This document shows, piece by piece, positions 9,571 to 21,450 of a DNA stretch of 64,000 nucleotides. The position numbers were made by a program, and so were the translations under genes. Source of the stretch: Echinococcus granulosus (lineage: Eukaryota; Platyhelminthes; Cestoda; Cyclophyllidea; Taeniidae); assembly GCF_000524195.1 (NCBI RefSeq), contig NW_020170397.1:900254-964253 (forward strand). Reading direction: 5' to 3'. A model generated the notes under the pieces. That model saw nothing but the letters and a program-made list of their open reading frames with translations. It did not search any database and had not been told where the DNA came from. Position 1 is the stretch's first letter. Every line of letters starts with the position of its first letter.

Positions 9571-12500
9571 ATGGTAAGTCATTGAAGGTTTTTTTACCAG
9601 ATTTATTATTTCTGCCCTCTTGCAGGCCAACCTTTCAAAAGCCGAGGTAGATGGTAAGTGTGGATGACCGTGGTGAGGCTGTTGTTGTGTGTGCCCTAGT
9701 TACACACTTGACTTTCTACAGACGTGCGTGAAGTGTTCGAGGTCTTTGATTTCTGGGACGGTCACGATGGCATGGTGGATGCAAGCCGCGTGCCCGACCT
9801 CCTTCGGTGCACTGGACTCAACCCCACCAATGCCTGCTGTCTTCGGAATGGGACTTTGACTGAGGCAGGTGGGTGGATGACCGACTGGTTAGCCAACTAT
9901 ATAAGTAGTACCATCTTTTCGACCTTTTAAGATGGGTTTAATCCCTTTTCTTGAATGCTGTCCTTTTTGCTCAAAACATGAACAGCTTAGGTTTTTTCTC
10001 ATCTCTTTGACTCCACCTTCGCGATGTATGGTACTTGGACGTAAATTTAAACCAGTTTCACTCAGTCCTTCTCAATATAATTTGATAGGCAACAATGAAT
10101 TGTATGGTACATGTACTGACTTCATCTAAAATAATATTAGGCAAGCTTGTTACTTTAAATGGGTGTTAAAAAGTAGAGATTAGTATGGAGGAGGGTATGA
10201 CATTCTCGTCATGGTGATATCAAGCTGTAGGAACCTTCCAAAGTTGCACCCACTTGAGACTTATAGTGGAGCCAGTCAGCAGTTTGTAGTGTAGATGGAA
10301 AGTTTCAGTGTAAAAGTTGCAGATTAGAGGATGCTTAGAAGGGACGTTAAAGCACGGTAGCGGTAATGGTACCACCAGGCCTAAGGTGGATGCCAGCATC
10401 CACTTCATACATCAACGTGAAAATGGAGGCTTTTGAAGGAAAAGAACTTCACTTAATTTGTCACCCACGTTGTTAAATTGATGCTGCCGTTATTCTTTGA
10501 AATCGAAACGAATTTAAATTAGGTTGAAGTTAAGACTTAACTGTGAGGCGGGAGTAATCGGATGAGGAACGAATTGCTGCCTCCTTCTTCGTCCAGATGA
10601 GTGCGTCTTGTCAATCTCAAAATTGCAGATTTGCTCCTTTCCTACTCTCCTGTATGTTGTGAATTTTGGAAATCTGAACAATATTGGAAGAAAAAAATCT
10701 ACTAAATTAAGTTGCAGCAATATTGCGAGCTGCCCGTAGTCTACCTAGCACTGGAGCGTGGAGACTGCCAGACGTAAGGTAGACGATGGATTAGGAAAAT
10801 AAATCATCACACATTATAATGATTATTCTAACCCCAAATACTACCCCGTCAACAGAGCGAAGTGTTGACTCATTGATAAGCAGGATTTTGGCTCCCTTCA
10901 GTCTCTCTCCTGAAGTTGTAAGAAGTCATGCCGGTGGGGGTGAGTACTGCCCATTTACAGGATGGTTGGCTGTAGGCATGATGGAGGCAGACCGGGTATG
11001 ACATATCACGGCACAACTGCGTTCTGCAAGCCACTTACGAGTCAGGAACAGTGGTCCTTAAACTTTCGTGCAAGTGGGAAGTCATTTGACTCCATTTCCG
11101 TTGACGTGTCTCGACAATTCCACTGTGTCTAAAGGGAGGAGGGTTAACTGACCTCGTACCAATCAGAGCTGGAGGATACCCAACAACAAATCCGTTCCAT
11201 ATGACAATCAGTATAGGTAGGATCTAATATTCTGTCCATCCTCCCTTCTTCCAAGTTTTCTTTTTTTCAATACTGTCCGACAATCTATCCGGATTCGAAT
11301 CGAATAGTAGAGATATGAAGAAAGCATTACTTGCTCATGAAATCCACCGTAGGAAGCGGGCAGTAGGGCCATGCCGTCCGGTGAATGCACGACCTGTGAT
11401 GCCGGAAGAACTCGTACTTTTGAATGCACACTTTATTCCATTTTTTAATGGACATAGTAAGAAGTCTAGTCACTAACGCATTTACCCGATAAATTATGAC
11501 CAAGCAACCATATCGGTGTAAAAATTTCACACATTTTTCCAATTTCGTATGGACTCCTGAAATCTTTGCTAGTTTTCGTAATAGTGCAACGACCTGAGTC
11601 TTCCTTGAAGACGAAAGAAAGTCCTAGTGCTAGGCGGAATGTGTATTGCCGATATAGAGAAGGGATAGGGTCGGGAGAGGGGCCACTGGTATGGCCCAGA
11701 GGCCATTCAACTCAGCGTAAGTACAAAGGCAGAGCCTCAAGTGCCTACATGGTCAAAATGAAAAGTAAAACAGAATGTTACAAAAGCATGAATTTACAAC
11801 ACACGATGGTTTGCACTTTTGTCTTTATGGCATGACCTTCTAACGATGACCACAACCTTCCAGTCCTTCTGTGCATGAATGGCATGCTTCAACACAAGTA
11901 CAGCTTATGACGATTTTAGTTTCAGGGAAAACTTGCATCGCCACAGAACCATTAAGTTTTAATATGTGGGCATTTTAAGTGACCATCAATAAAACTTTTG
12001 TCGATTACACCATGAATACTTACTTTGAGGGCCGTATTTATCAACTAAGCCTTGTATACTCCCAAATAGTACTTCGAATGCCTAAAAAAAATCTTATTTT
12101 ATTCACATGCAATATTTGCATCAAAATCAAAGTTAATTAGTTTCAGCAAAATTGTTTCTGTGCTAGAGGTAAAACTTGAAGAGGCGTATAAAATGAATAA
12201 ATGTAGAGCCCCAAGACTTCTAGAAAGGCTTGGAGGCTACTGACATGGTCCGAAGACATTGCCGCCCGGCAAAGGTACAATGGCGGAGCCTCTGAGTTGC
12301 CTGTTCCCAAGACCAGGAGTTAAACAAGCAATTAAAGTATCACATCTTCCGTCTCCTCTCTCGAGTACTATCCCTGTCACTGCCCTTGGTGAACCTCCCA
12401 CATCAGCCATCACAGCGTAGTGGGTGCCTTAAGAGCAACATCCACGAACCAACCGTGCCAGCCATCGGATTTGTGCAACTAAGAAGATATCTGGCTACAA

Positions 12501-14291
12501 AGCCACTGATCATAATCGACGATTTCACTGGATCTGGTATTTTTTCCCGTTTTGGAAACCGATTCGGGGACGGGGAACCGTGCGGGTCATCACGCGTGTC
12601 CATTGCTAGTCGTAGGGACACTGGCCTGAAAGTAGTCACTTAGTAAAGAATTCAACACAGTTCCCCGTCTACCTCTTCTTGCCAATTTGTTCTCACTCCA
12701 GTACTGTCCAGCCATATCTATCTAGATTCCATCTAGCTAGTAGAGAGGTGGAGGAGGTATCGTGTGTCCACCTCATTGATATCTCCATAGAGGTACGGCG
12801 GAGGGCTCCTTAACGAGACTTTCCAAACGGTCCACGGCTAGTATGGCTCCACTTGTCAACAGCCCACCTGTAGAACATGAGACTATGGTAGTTGGCGTAA
12901 GTAAACTTAATCTTCAGACCTTCTGGTAGAAGACGTCCTGTATTCTCCCTTTCGCAACACATGCACTTCTTCAGTCGCAATACGATTTATTACCCAGCAG
13001 TGGAAATCTAGAGGCTTGTCCTTTAGGATCCGGTTTAATTTCCACTCTCACCAATATAGCGCCCCGAGATTTCCCTGAAGGCAGAGTAGACAATACTCGG
13101 GCAAAATATGTATTGTCCATATACAGAGGGGTTTGGGGCTACTGGCCTGACCCAGAGGCCAGCCCACCCGGCAAAGGTACAATGGCGGAGCCCCTAATTG
13201 GCCCCTTTGTCAAAACCGAGAGTTAGACACACAACCAAAGTATCAGAAATAATTTCTAAATGGCCGAAATCAGGACACCATGACATGTCCAACCAGGCAT
13301 CGTAACGACTATCTCCTTTACTACTTTGGTCCAACACCGCTCACGGCAACCTTCCAATGCCTGGTGAACTGGCGTCTCTCTTGCATTTCAGGCGAGTGCC
13401 AGTACTCCTTCGAGGAATTCCTCTCGGTGTATCAGGCCATCAAATATGAGAGTACTCCTCCCGACAAGGTTTTGTTCATGCAGGTCTTCAAAAGTTACGA
13501 TCGCGAATCGCAGGGCGTTTTAAGCGCCGCTCAGATCCGACACATTCTGGAGACTTATGGTGAGGCTCCTGTTCCTCTTGCTGAATCACACATTTGCATC
13601 AGCTATTATTTAGTTACTTTTCAGATAATAATTTTTTATGCCATAATTTGGTTACTACTTGTCTGACTTGATATTTTTAAGTCCATAGGATACTTTATTT
13701 CTTATCCTTTTAAGGTCATGTCATGGGTAGCCATTGTAAGCTGGGTACGTGTTTATTATGATCATCACTGAGGTAAATTTATTTCAAGTAGTGAACTGGG
13801 CGGAAGATTCTTGATGACCAACTGAAGCAGACGTGTGTTTCGAGCTTATTTTTGCCGTATTTAGAGGTTGTTCATGAGTGACGCCAAATAGTCGCTACCA
13901 CAAAAGTAGCGATTGCTAGCTGGTGTCGATATTAAATGACCACTTCATGGATTTTAAAAATTGGAGTGTTTAGCACTTCTATGTTTAAATCACGAAAACT
14001 TCAGCATTAATATGGTTAGATTTTATCAAGCTCTTTCGTGTTTTCAGCATTTCTTAACTCTTAAAGCCGCAGTTTTGTTTTACGCTAAGGAGAACGCCTG
14101 AGTGAAAGTGAGACTGACAAGATGTTCGAGCTAATGGGCTACCAACACGGAACTGTGAAATATGAAGGTAAGTTTTCTTTCCACTATCACACTCGCTGAA
14201 ACAGCCACCCGCAACTAATCTGCTTCCCTTTTTTTCAGAACTAATCGACAGAATACTGGAAGAAACAACGGAAGCTGAACTTTCTGAATGA
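9571..14291 (+). CDS. Myosin essential (alkali) light chain, six coding exons
   Basis: Joined exons 9571-9573, 9626-9653, 9722-9868, 13392-13559, 14090-14167 and 14239-14291 keep the frame at every junction and give 158 residues, the usual essential-light-chain length. All five introns are GT-AG. The order follows the fly and vertebrate light chains: N-terminal MANLSKAEVDDVREVFEVFD (degenerate first EF-hand with DGHDGMVD), LNPTNA linker, YSFEEFLSVYQ, then the third EF-hand VFKSYDRESQGVLSAAQIRHIL and a C-terminal lobe ending with YEELIDRILEE. Calcium-binding loops are largely degraded, as is normal in this family, which stabilises the myosin lever arm. The first coding exon holds only the ATG. 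Intron 3 (3.5 kb) contains two TRIM copies. A calmodulin-like or troponin C identity is less likely because intact EF-hand loops are missing. Confidence 0.86.
11585..11782 (-). mobile_element. TRIM family solo LTR, copy 3 (in myosin light chain intron 3)
   Basis: About 198 bp matching one terminal repeat of the TRIM family, with TG...CA ends on the minus strand (TGTAACATTC ... GTTGCA). No interior sequence flanks it, so it is a solo LTR, the usual product of recombination between two LTRs. It shares a variant segment (GAGCC..AGTGCCTACA on the plus strand) with copy 9, suggesting a subfamily. Confidence 0.6.
12202..13247 (-). mobile_element. TRIM-type LTR element, copy 4 (in myosin light chain intron 3)
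   Basis: Direct repeats at about 12202-12344 (with an internal deletion of about 50 bp) and 13055-13247 enclose about 710 bp. On the minus strand the purine-rich GAGAGAGGAGACGGAAGA lies immediately before TGTGATAC, the LTR start. After the other LTR comes TTGGTGAGAGTGGAAA, the PBS-like site. The copy ends about 145 bases before exon 4 of the light-chain gene. Confidence 0.8.
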
Positions 14292-14887
14292 ATTAATTGC
14301 TGCAGAATTGAAACTTATCTCCCTCGGCTACTTATTATCACATAATTGTCCTTAACACAGGCCACTTTGGACTTAGAATCTATCCACAAGTGTAGTGATG
14401 ACTCCTCATTTCCTTGGATAATGGTTTTCATGTAATACGTGAATAACATTGTGCCCGAATGATTTCAAGTGTTCCCATGTAGTGTGGGATAACAGAAATG
14501 TTCCAAGGAATATGTGTTTGCATGATCAAGGCGGCCTACTTAATGCCGTAAATCACAAATAGTCTTAACTTTGTCATCACGGAATCCATACAAAGACGAT
14601 CCATGGCCCAGCAAACTGGAAGCATTGCCAGTTCCTAGCATTTGTGCATTCATAGACCTAGACAGCAGATACAATGGCCAAGCTCAACTTTAAACTATAG
14701 AATTATATTTGGAGATCTAGTTGACCACAAGACGCAACTATGTACATCCAACAAAGTTAGCAACAAATACATATTATTTGAGTTCAATATATTAGAGCGA
14801 TTTCTTTAGTTTCCACAGGTGTAATGCCGCTAAACGTTATAAATCTGTGGCCATACCTGCAGCCTTCCAACCATTCCTCATGTTAAT

Positions 14888-14893
14888 AATAAA
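14888..14893 (+). other. Candidate polyadenylation signal of the myosin light chain
   Basis: AATAAA about 600 bases downstream of the light-chain stop codon and before the Derlin gene begins. It is the first exact AATAAA I noticed after the stop. The stretch 14292-15372 otherwise holds no gene that I can see: it is 3' UTR followed by the Derlin upstream region. Confidence 0.4.
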
Positions 14894-15372
14894 TCCATTT
14901 TACTACTGGTGCGGCTCATTACAACTCCAGGGAACACTAGTGGTGCCACATTCATTTCCACCTGAAAGAGAGTCAACTTTTCCTAACAGTTTTGAAAGTC
15001 GGAGAGCTTGCGTAACTGCAGCATAGTTTGAACACTGCAGGAATTTAACGCATGATTGACGCGTTGCATTTTATTTCGGTGAGGTATTTTTGAATTTGTC
15101 ATTGCTTTACTTTGGCAGCAGATCGTAATTATCCGCATCCAAACCTTAAGTTGGATTTAAAAATAACGCTGTAGCATCCAAAAACATGCTTTTTTCAACT
15201 GAAGTCATCGAAACAATCCATTTTAATTTACCACCCTTGCGTTTTATTTTCAGCGCATAGTTCAAGCTGGCCATTTGTTGTTAGACAAATCATTCGGTTG
15301 GGTGTAACGTTCTGGATCCGTTGGCTAAAGTTTGGTTCATTACTCCCATAAGTTTGGTTGTGAATTGTAAAC

Positions 15373-17723
15373 ATGGCTGGCAATGATCTCGCTGATGCCT
15401 ACTACAGTATACCTCGCATTACCAGATACTGGCTAACGGCTACAATCATCTTTTCTTTGATTGGGAGATTTGGATTAATCAGTGCCTATTCTCTCATTTT
15501 AATTTGGAGCAAGTTCTTTTATGACCTCCAGGTTTGATTCTGGTTGCATTTTACGGGTTTTAGCTTTGGCGCCCCATAACCGCACTCTTCTTTTATCCCA
15601 TAACGCCTCAAACGGGTTTCCACTTTCTCATTAATTTGTATTTTCTCTACTCATATTCTATGCGTTTGGAAACAAGTAAGACGGCTCTGTGGTGTATTTG
15701 TCTTAGGCACATTCAGTGGAAGACCTGCGGATTATGTGTTTATGTTGCTTGTTAACTGGATAACGCTGACAGTATCCTTTTTATCGTATTAATACTATGG
15801 TAGTTGATTGCTGCGTCAATGTATGTGAAGTAAATGTTTTATTGAACTTTTTGTTGCAGTTTAATGGAACTGTCTTCTGCTACATTTTTATAAGTTTTGA
15901 ATAGATATAGTGAACACTGTTTCCTATTAATCATACTGGCTGCTTTAATTGCCGGTGGCCTGATGTTTGAAGTTTAGGCAGGTGGATGTGGCTACACATA
16001 TTTTTGTTATTTCAGGTTAGAGTGCTAATTTTACCATCAAATCCAGAAATTATTACGCCATTCATCCGGCAATTTTCCTTGACTATCTGCTTAGCTGGTC
16101 GGTTTCCTTCTCAATATTTACGTGAGTTGTCTGTCTGCTTTTTATCCATTTCAATTATTTTTACAAGGTTCTCATGCTTACTACCAGAAGTCTTTTCACA
16201 CCAGTTCATAAATACGACAGTTTTCAAACTCAACATTTGCCATTTTCGTATCGTGTTTCATCTAGCTTCTCTTCGAACCCATGGTTCTTAGTGTCATCTA
16301 CGTTTGGAGCCAATTGAACAGGGATCTCATCGTTCAATTTTGGTTTGGAACTAGCTTCAAGGCCGTATATTTCCCCTGGGTTCTTGTTGTTTTTAATCTC
16401 ATTATCCGCGGAAGGTAGTTTTTTACCTTTGTTCCGTTGCTTACGATTGCTCTCCACTTGCGAGTTTTAGGGTTTTGGAGAAATTCCTTAAAATTGTATA
16501 TATTGCATCCAGATCTATATTGCGTAAAATATTTCGATCACTCTGTTGAGGGACATTTAAGTAAGAATTGTTTTCCCTCAAATACATTTCTCAGCGATAA
16601 ATACCGTAGGCACAAGTAGATCGGATACTCAGATACGATTTTAAATGCATAACCACATTGTGTTTGAAAACCAAATGGTGCTAGCCTAAACTTTGTTTTA
16701 TTGTGCATTCACTGGTATGCATTTTATCAATAACAGGTCGCATTTTGCCATTCATGTAGTCATAATTGCGGTCAGATTATTCACCGTTAACTTTTACAAG
16801 ATGTTTCACATCCTCTTCCCTTCATAGTGCTACCATGGAACTGATGGGAATATTCGTCGGTCACGTCTACTACTTCTTCTCACATCAATATCCTCTCGAG
16901 TACGGTGGGCCCCAGCTCTTGAGGACTCCCGATTTTCTGTAAGCCTCGTAGTCCATAATCTTCGCTGTGGTAGCTCTCATTTTTTACTGAAATGGTTGTA
17001 GTAGTAAATCTTTAGTTGTAGGGCAATCCGTTTTCATTTGGATTTCTTTTCGTTTGCACCGATGTACTGCATTTAACACGTAGAGATTGTCTATCGTACT
17101 AATGAATTTCGCCGATTTACAAAGTATGCATATAAACTTCTTTGATAAATGCTCAAATTGTCACATGTGAATGTCTTTAATCGTCCCCGTTTCCAACCTC
17201 CTTTATGCGAATTGGCCTAGCTTCGTATTCATTCATCCTGCCGTCTTATCTGCAAATTAATGCACGATAACATCAACTATTAAATCAGATTATTCTATCA
17301 TTTCATGCAGTAAGATAGCATATCTTTTCATCTCAAATCTCACTTAGTTGGCTAGTCAAATTTGAGTTGTGTATTCTTGCAATCCTAACTGGAGGGGTAT
17401 ATTTCGGTTTCACATAGCCTATACTAATGGAAGACTGGAATATCCAGTGCCATTTTATGCGAATATCAGCTTCAGTGAATGGTGCTATGCATGTCTACTC
17501 TAAGTAATTGGTGTTTGAGTTATGGCCATAGTCGCAACAGATGTTTGTTACCGCCTAACAAATTGTCACTATTCTCTTCCCATCGCTGCCTCTCAGATAT
17601 CGTTTGTATCCGGTGGAGCGGAACTTCGCCTCCGGTTTCGGTGTTCCCCCACCTCGCATGCGGAGAAGCGATGATACCTCCAGTCGCGGCTTTCCTGGAC
17701 GCGGTCGCACCCTCAACGAATGA
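15373..17723 (+). CDS. DERL1: Derlin-1, rhomboid-like ER-associated degradation protein
   Basis: Exons 15373-15531, 15564-15675, 15707-15771, 15804-15824, 16266-16414, 16828-16938 and 17597-17723 join in frame to 247 residues (human Derlin-1 has 251). Landmarks in order: YYSIPRITRYW near the N-terminus, LWRPITALFFYP (the conserved WR motif), TGFHFLINLYFLY, SGRPADYVFMLLVNW, YVWSQLNRDLIVQFWFGT, FKAVYFPWVL, GIFVGHVYYF (GxxxG-like segment) and the C-terminal FPGRGRTLNE. That ending matches the SHP box by which Derlins bind p97/VCP. Derlin-1 is a catalytically dead rhomboid that helps move misfolded proteins out of the ER. Exon 4 (21 nt) was chosen by frame and by the expected residue count between LLVNWITLT and LLFEPM, and is the least certain part. 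The first three introns are only 31-32 nt. Confidence 0.92.
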
Positions 17724-17861
17724 CTTTGTCCCTTTTCTTCCTCTCTCCCTACTCAAAGCACATGCGTTTTGATGGGGACCTCAATTTGCTCGATCGCCTT
17801 CACTTTTTTGGCGCTTCTCGCAAATTTGTAGTTCCTTCTCTCTGTAGATAAGGTTTCTTCT
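17724..17861 (+). other. Short spacer between Derlin-1 and a possible small gene
   Basis: Pyrimidine-rich sequence follows the Derlin stop and ends in TTCTCTCTGTAG at about 17847, an acceptor-like site 14 bases before the ATG at 17862. No polyadenylation signal for Derlin-1 was identified here. Confidence 0.3.
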
Positions 17862-19636
17862 ATGTTGCCTCAACGAGTTCATATCCAGGAGTTGCATCCA
17901 CTTTCGGAATTGCTATCTGCTATTTTTGGTGCTTCGGCATTTGATGTGAATTGTGTGAAAACAATCTTCTGTTCTGAACTCCATATTGCTACGAATAGCA
18001 GTTCATTTTGTTTCATAGTTTATGTTGCACCCATAGTAATTTGGACAATAAGCGTGGGTGGATGTTTACGATAGCCTCAGTAGACCGTAACACGAAGTGT
18101 GGCTTTTATCTTTCCAATATTTTGTAAATTATTTTGTCTTTGGCTGTACAGATAAGCACAGGTTCAAGGTGGACTGAAGGGGGAAGAGTCTGCATACGTT
18201 AGAGGCTTTTTCTGTCCTTGCTTTCCCAAATCAAGGTTCTTTCCTCACTGTCATTTAAATAAGATGGTCGGTAATGAGATCTTCCCAACTTGGCTGCCTG
18301 TTGTTTCTTTAGTTCGTGAGTGGGAAAGAGATGCCCTGCTTGAGAAAATACTCTCCAAATCCCGGCTGATTCTCGGGTGGAACCGTTGTTAGGCCTTTGG
18401 GTAAGGCAGATCCTGCGCGGAATTAAATTCATTTGCGTTTCTAAGTGTTGCTACGCCTGGGAGAGCTTCTTACTCTGCGTATTTGCAATAGTTCACTCAA
18501 GATGTTTTAAAGTGTGGAGGCCCTGGGAGGATTTTCTTGCTTTGCAGCATGCTGTAAAGGTTATAAGGTTCGGTCGATTCGAATCAAATCATCCGTCTCA
18601 CTCGCACTCAACCATGTTCGGGATGATTAACTGGCATTCATTCCATTGTCTTTTAGCAAAAGCAAATGTCATCGCCCATCTCCCTCCCTTTACTCACTCA
18701 CTGGCTTATTGCCAGAACCCTTTGATAAGATGGGGGTCTTCTCAAGGAAATGCGAAATTAGCAGCCAACTTCACCTATGCTTTTTGCACGGACACTTGAT
18801 AATCTTGATGAAGGTCGAAATTTGTTGTCTTTCACTAACTCTAGGTGGTATGCAAGTTTTTAAACTTTCCTGCATGGGGTCGTGTACAACGCCTTTTTTG
18901 CACCCAAAACTGCGTGTTTACCTTTGAATCAAGAATTTTCATCACAAGGAGATTTATCGTTTTGCCCGAGGTCGCGTCTGACTCTTTACGAATTGGATAG
19001 ATTTGCTCGGGAAGCAATTTTAACACTGATTTTACCACATCTGCCTTGATGGCATTAGCGCTTCTAGTTACACTTTGATTCAAAAGTCTAGTAAGCTTTT
19101 GAAAAACCTTTGAAGCTATTAATCTCGCTCCCGTTAGATAATGATGCTGATTACCATGATGACGGTTTTGCCTTCGCGCGAATGGGTGTAAGCGCCTAGA
19201 AGGTACTCCTCTAATTATCCCTCCAAACTACTCCTTTTATGATGCCAAACTGGGCAGACCACTTCCAATAGGCCTCCATCTCTCAAAGTGGTCGGTAGTG
19301 CTAAATTACAAAAAAGGCATCCGACTAAGTTTAGATGATATCCACCCAAGTTGCCCTTGATTAGTGAATGGCCATTTCCTGGATGTATTTGTGTGTAGAT
19401 GTGCATGGCAAAGATTCGTATGTAGGTGTGGACTCCGAAGCGCCAAACCGACTGCTGAGCGCCAGGCCTTGAAGGTAAAAAGGCCGGGCCTTCATCAGCA
19501 GCGCATGAAATTATTGCGAATGGAATTGCAACATCAATCGCGAGAGGAAGCGGCCACTGTGCTAAATTCCTCCTCATTTCAGCTGACAACAATGTCCACT
19601 GGACGAGTGCGGAACGACTGGCGAAGTGTTTGGTGA
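17862..19636 (+). CDS. Possible three-exon small protein of unknown function
   Basis: Exons 17862-17928, 18313-18376 and 19426-19636 join in a continuous frame of 113 residues with GT-AG junctions. The donors (TTTG|gtgctt and CTCGG|gtggaa) are weak; the exon 2 acceptor (TTGTTTCTTTAG) is strong. The protein would start MLPQRVHIQELHPLSELL, contain a charged helix VREWERDALLEKILSKSR, then a basic and glutamine-rich helix around KRPGLHQQRMKLLRMEL, and end TGRVRNDWRSVW. AATAAA follows 180 bases after the stop (19817). No family is recognised. Support comes only from consistent phases, helical composition, an acceptor-like site before the ATG and the polyadenylation signal. Chance assembly is possible. 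The same region also carries open frames on the other strand. Confidence 0.35.
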
Positions 19637-19816
19637 TGCACCGATGCATACGTAAGGCGCACTATCATTCCCGTTTTGCTATTAATAACCAAGCAATAGC
19701 AGCAACTGTGAAGCGTAAGCCTGCTTCAAATAGCAGTACTTGTCCAGACGACAGTTGCTATTACCACTAGATTGCTTGAAACCACAACATTTCGAGGTAC
19801 CTTCAGCAGTTTGATT

Positions 19817-19822
19817 AATAAA
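19817..19822 (+). other. Candidate polyadenylation signal
   Basis: AATAAA 180 bases after the stop of the possible small gene ending at 19636. Confidence 0.3.
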
Positions 19823-20429
19823 TATGAATTATACTAATGAAACCACTTCAGAGTCCTTGTCGTTGGGCACTCGAAATTAAAAAAGCGAGGTATCTTTCAT
19901 TGGGACACTAGAAAATCTTTAGTTTCGCTGCGTTTGTTAGACACTGAGCAGTTGAATAAATATTTTTAATGCCTAGCGTCTCACAAAAGCCCATTTACGC
20001 CATTTTTGGTTTGTGTCTGAGTTCATTAGCATAACTATCTACAATGTCGTTCAAATATGCTTGCATTTGAAACGATTTCTCCCCTAAACCATTGCATCAC
20101 CAGGAGCGAAAAGTATTGCGACCTTCTAATTTCAGCAATACTGTCGGCAATAGCCAACAATTTGGCAGAAGCCGAAAATCAAATTTAGCACGGGATTAAA
20201 GCTTCTAACAAATATTACTGAGCTACTATAAGTCGTCAAAAACACCAAACTTTGTTTAATGAACACAGACCAAAAAAACATGTCATCCATCAGTCGCATT
20301 TCGCTTCTACTGGCAAACGGTGCGCCATTTGAGTCCGGAACCGGATCGTTAAGCCAGTGTTTTGGCCCTTGGTGGGTGCGTGACCCAGTGTGCTTGACTG
20401 CCAAGTGACCGTTGCCTTTACTTTTGGTA

Positions 20430-21450
20430 GCTTGTAAAAGGGTGTTAAACCCACACAACCGCCTAACAGAAGGCGGCATGAAGCATGGTTTGCCCCACTT
20501 CCCAGATATGTTGAACTCTAGTATAATATGCTTGTCGGTTGAAACCTATAGACTTGACTCAAGTCCGTCTCCTTTGAGAATGTAAGTCCGATCCCGCAGC
20601 TGCGGACACTTCTCTTGCAGCTTCTTGCAAAGCATTTGCAGGATTGGTGGTAGCCGAGATCGTCAGGCAATAATGGCAACCGCAGTGATGGCTATCCTTG
20701 GTAGTAAAGACGAACTATGAACTGCTATTGGCCAAAAGGAATCGAAATCCACGTGTCAAGAATAACTTTTTTCAAGTTGTACGTGGGCGGTTAAGCCACC
20801 CGTCTATGACTACACCAACTTGGAGAGTCGTGGAGGCTAAACCAATGCCACGTACCACCTCGTCCACAGGAGACTATGTTCGCTGTTTGTGGTGCATGGC
20901 AGACGCAATTTTTAGGCAGAAATTTCTCATTAAAGGACTAAAAGCAGATAGGAGTGAGTTCGATCACCTCAATACGATAAAAAGCATCCTGTCCCACAGA
21001 AACAACCAGTGGGACTGGTTAATTGCTCGGGGAGGGTCCTATCCTTAAGGGACAACGCATGACCCTATACATCATGCCGCCGTAAAAGCTACTTATGAGC
21101 AGATTGGGACCTTAGGATGGAAGGTAGGTGTTGCCTAATTTTCATCCGCCTTTTCTGAATTGCTTTCGCGTTTTCTCTCAGTGATTATCGCCATTTCTTG
21201 GCATTCACTAGTCACATGGGAAGTCAAATACACTGTTTTGAAGTAAGTAAGGTGGAAACGGAGGTGGTTAGGGTTATCCTTTTGCTTCCGAAGGCCAAAT
21301 GTTGTATAGGAGTGGAATTTGCAAGCTCGCGTCCCGGTGGGCGAGGGGTATAGGCTGCATTGATGATTATCTCAATGACCAGAATGCTGTACGAAGCTGT
21401 CTGTCATTACCTGCATTCATTAGAAGCACTGGAAGAAATGATTTGGTTGT
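20430..21450 (+). repeat. Interspersed repeat family B, copy 1
   Basis: About 1 kb sharing many blocks in the same order with 51720-52700: ATCCACGTGTCAAGA, GTGGAGGCTAAACC, TTCTCTCAGTGATTATC, CATTTCTTGGCATTC, AAGTAAGTAAGGTGG, GTTGTATAGGAGTGGAATTTGC and CTCAATGACCAGAATGCTGT. The ends are approximate. No terminal repeats, long open frame or poly-A tail was seen, so the element class is unknown. It is unrelated in sequence to the TRIM family. Confidence 0.7.

Noticed and set aside
15945..15971. Alternative Derlin exon encoding LIAGGLMFE
   Set aside because: The sequence resembles the family, but there is no AG acceptor in front of it and the donor (GTTTAG) is poor; 15804-15824 fits better.
18925..19080. 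Minus-strand exon-like frame (SVTRSANAIKADVVKSVLKLL) with good acceptor and donor
   Set aside because: No partner exon in compatible phase was found, the opposite strand is also open here, and no family is recognised.
19140..19190. Plus-strand exon-like block DADYHDDGFAFARMG before a GTAAGC donor
   Set aside because: It cannot be joined in frame to the best exons on either side; probably chance.
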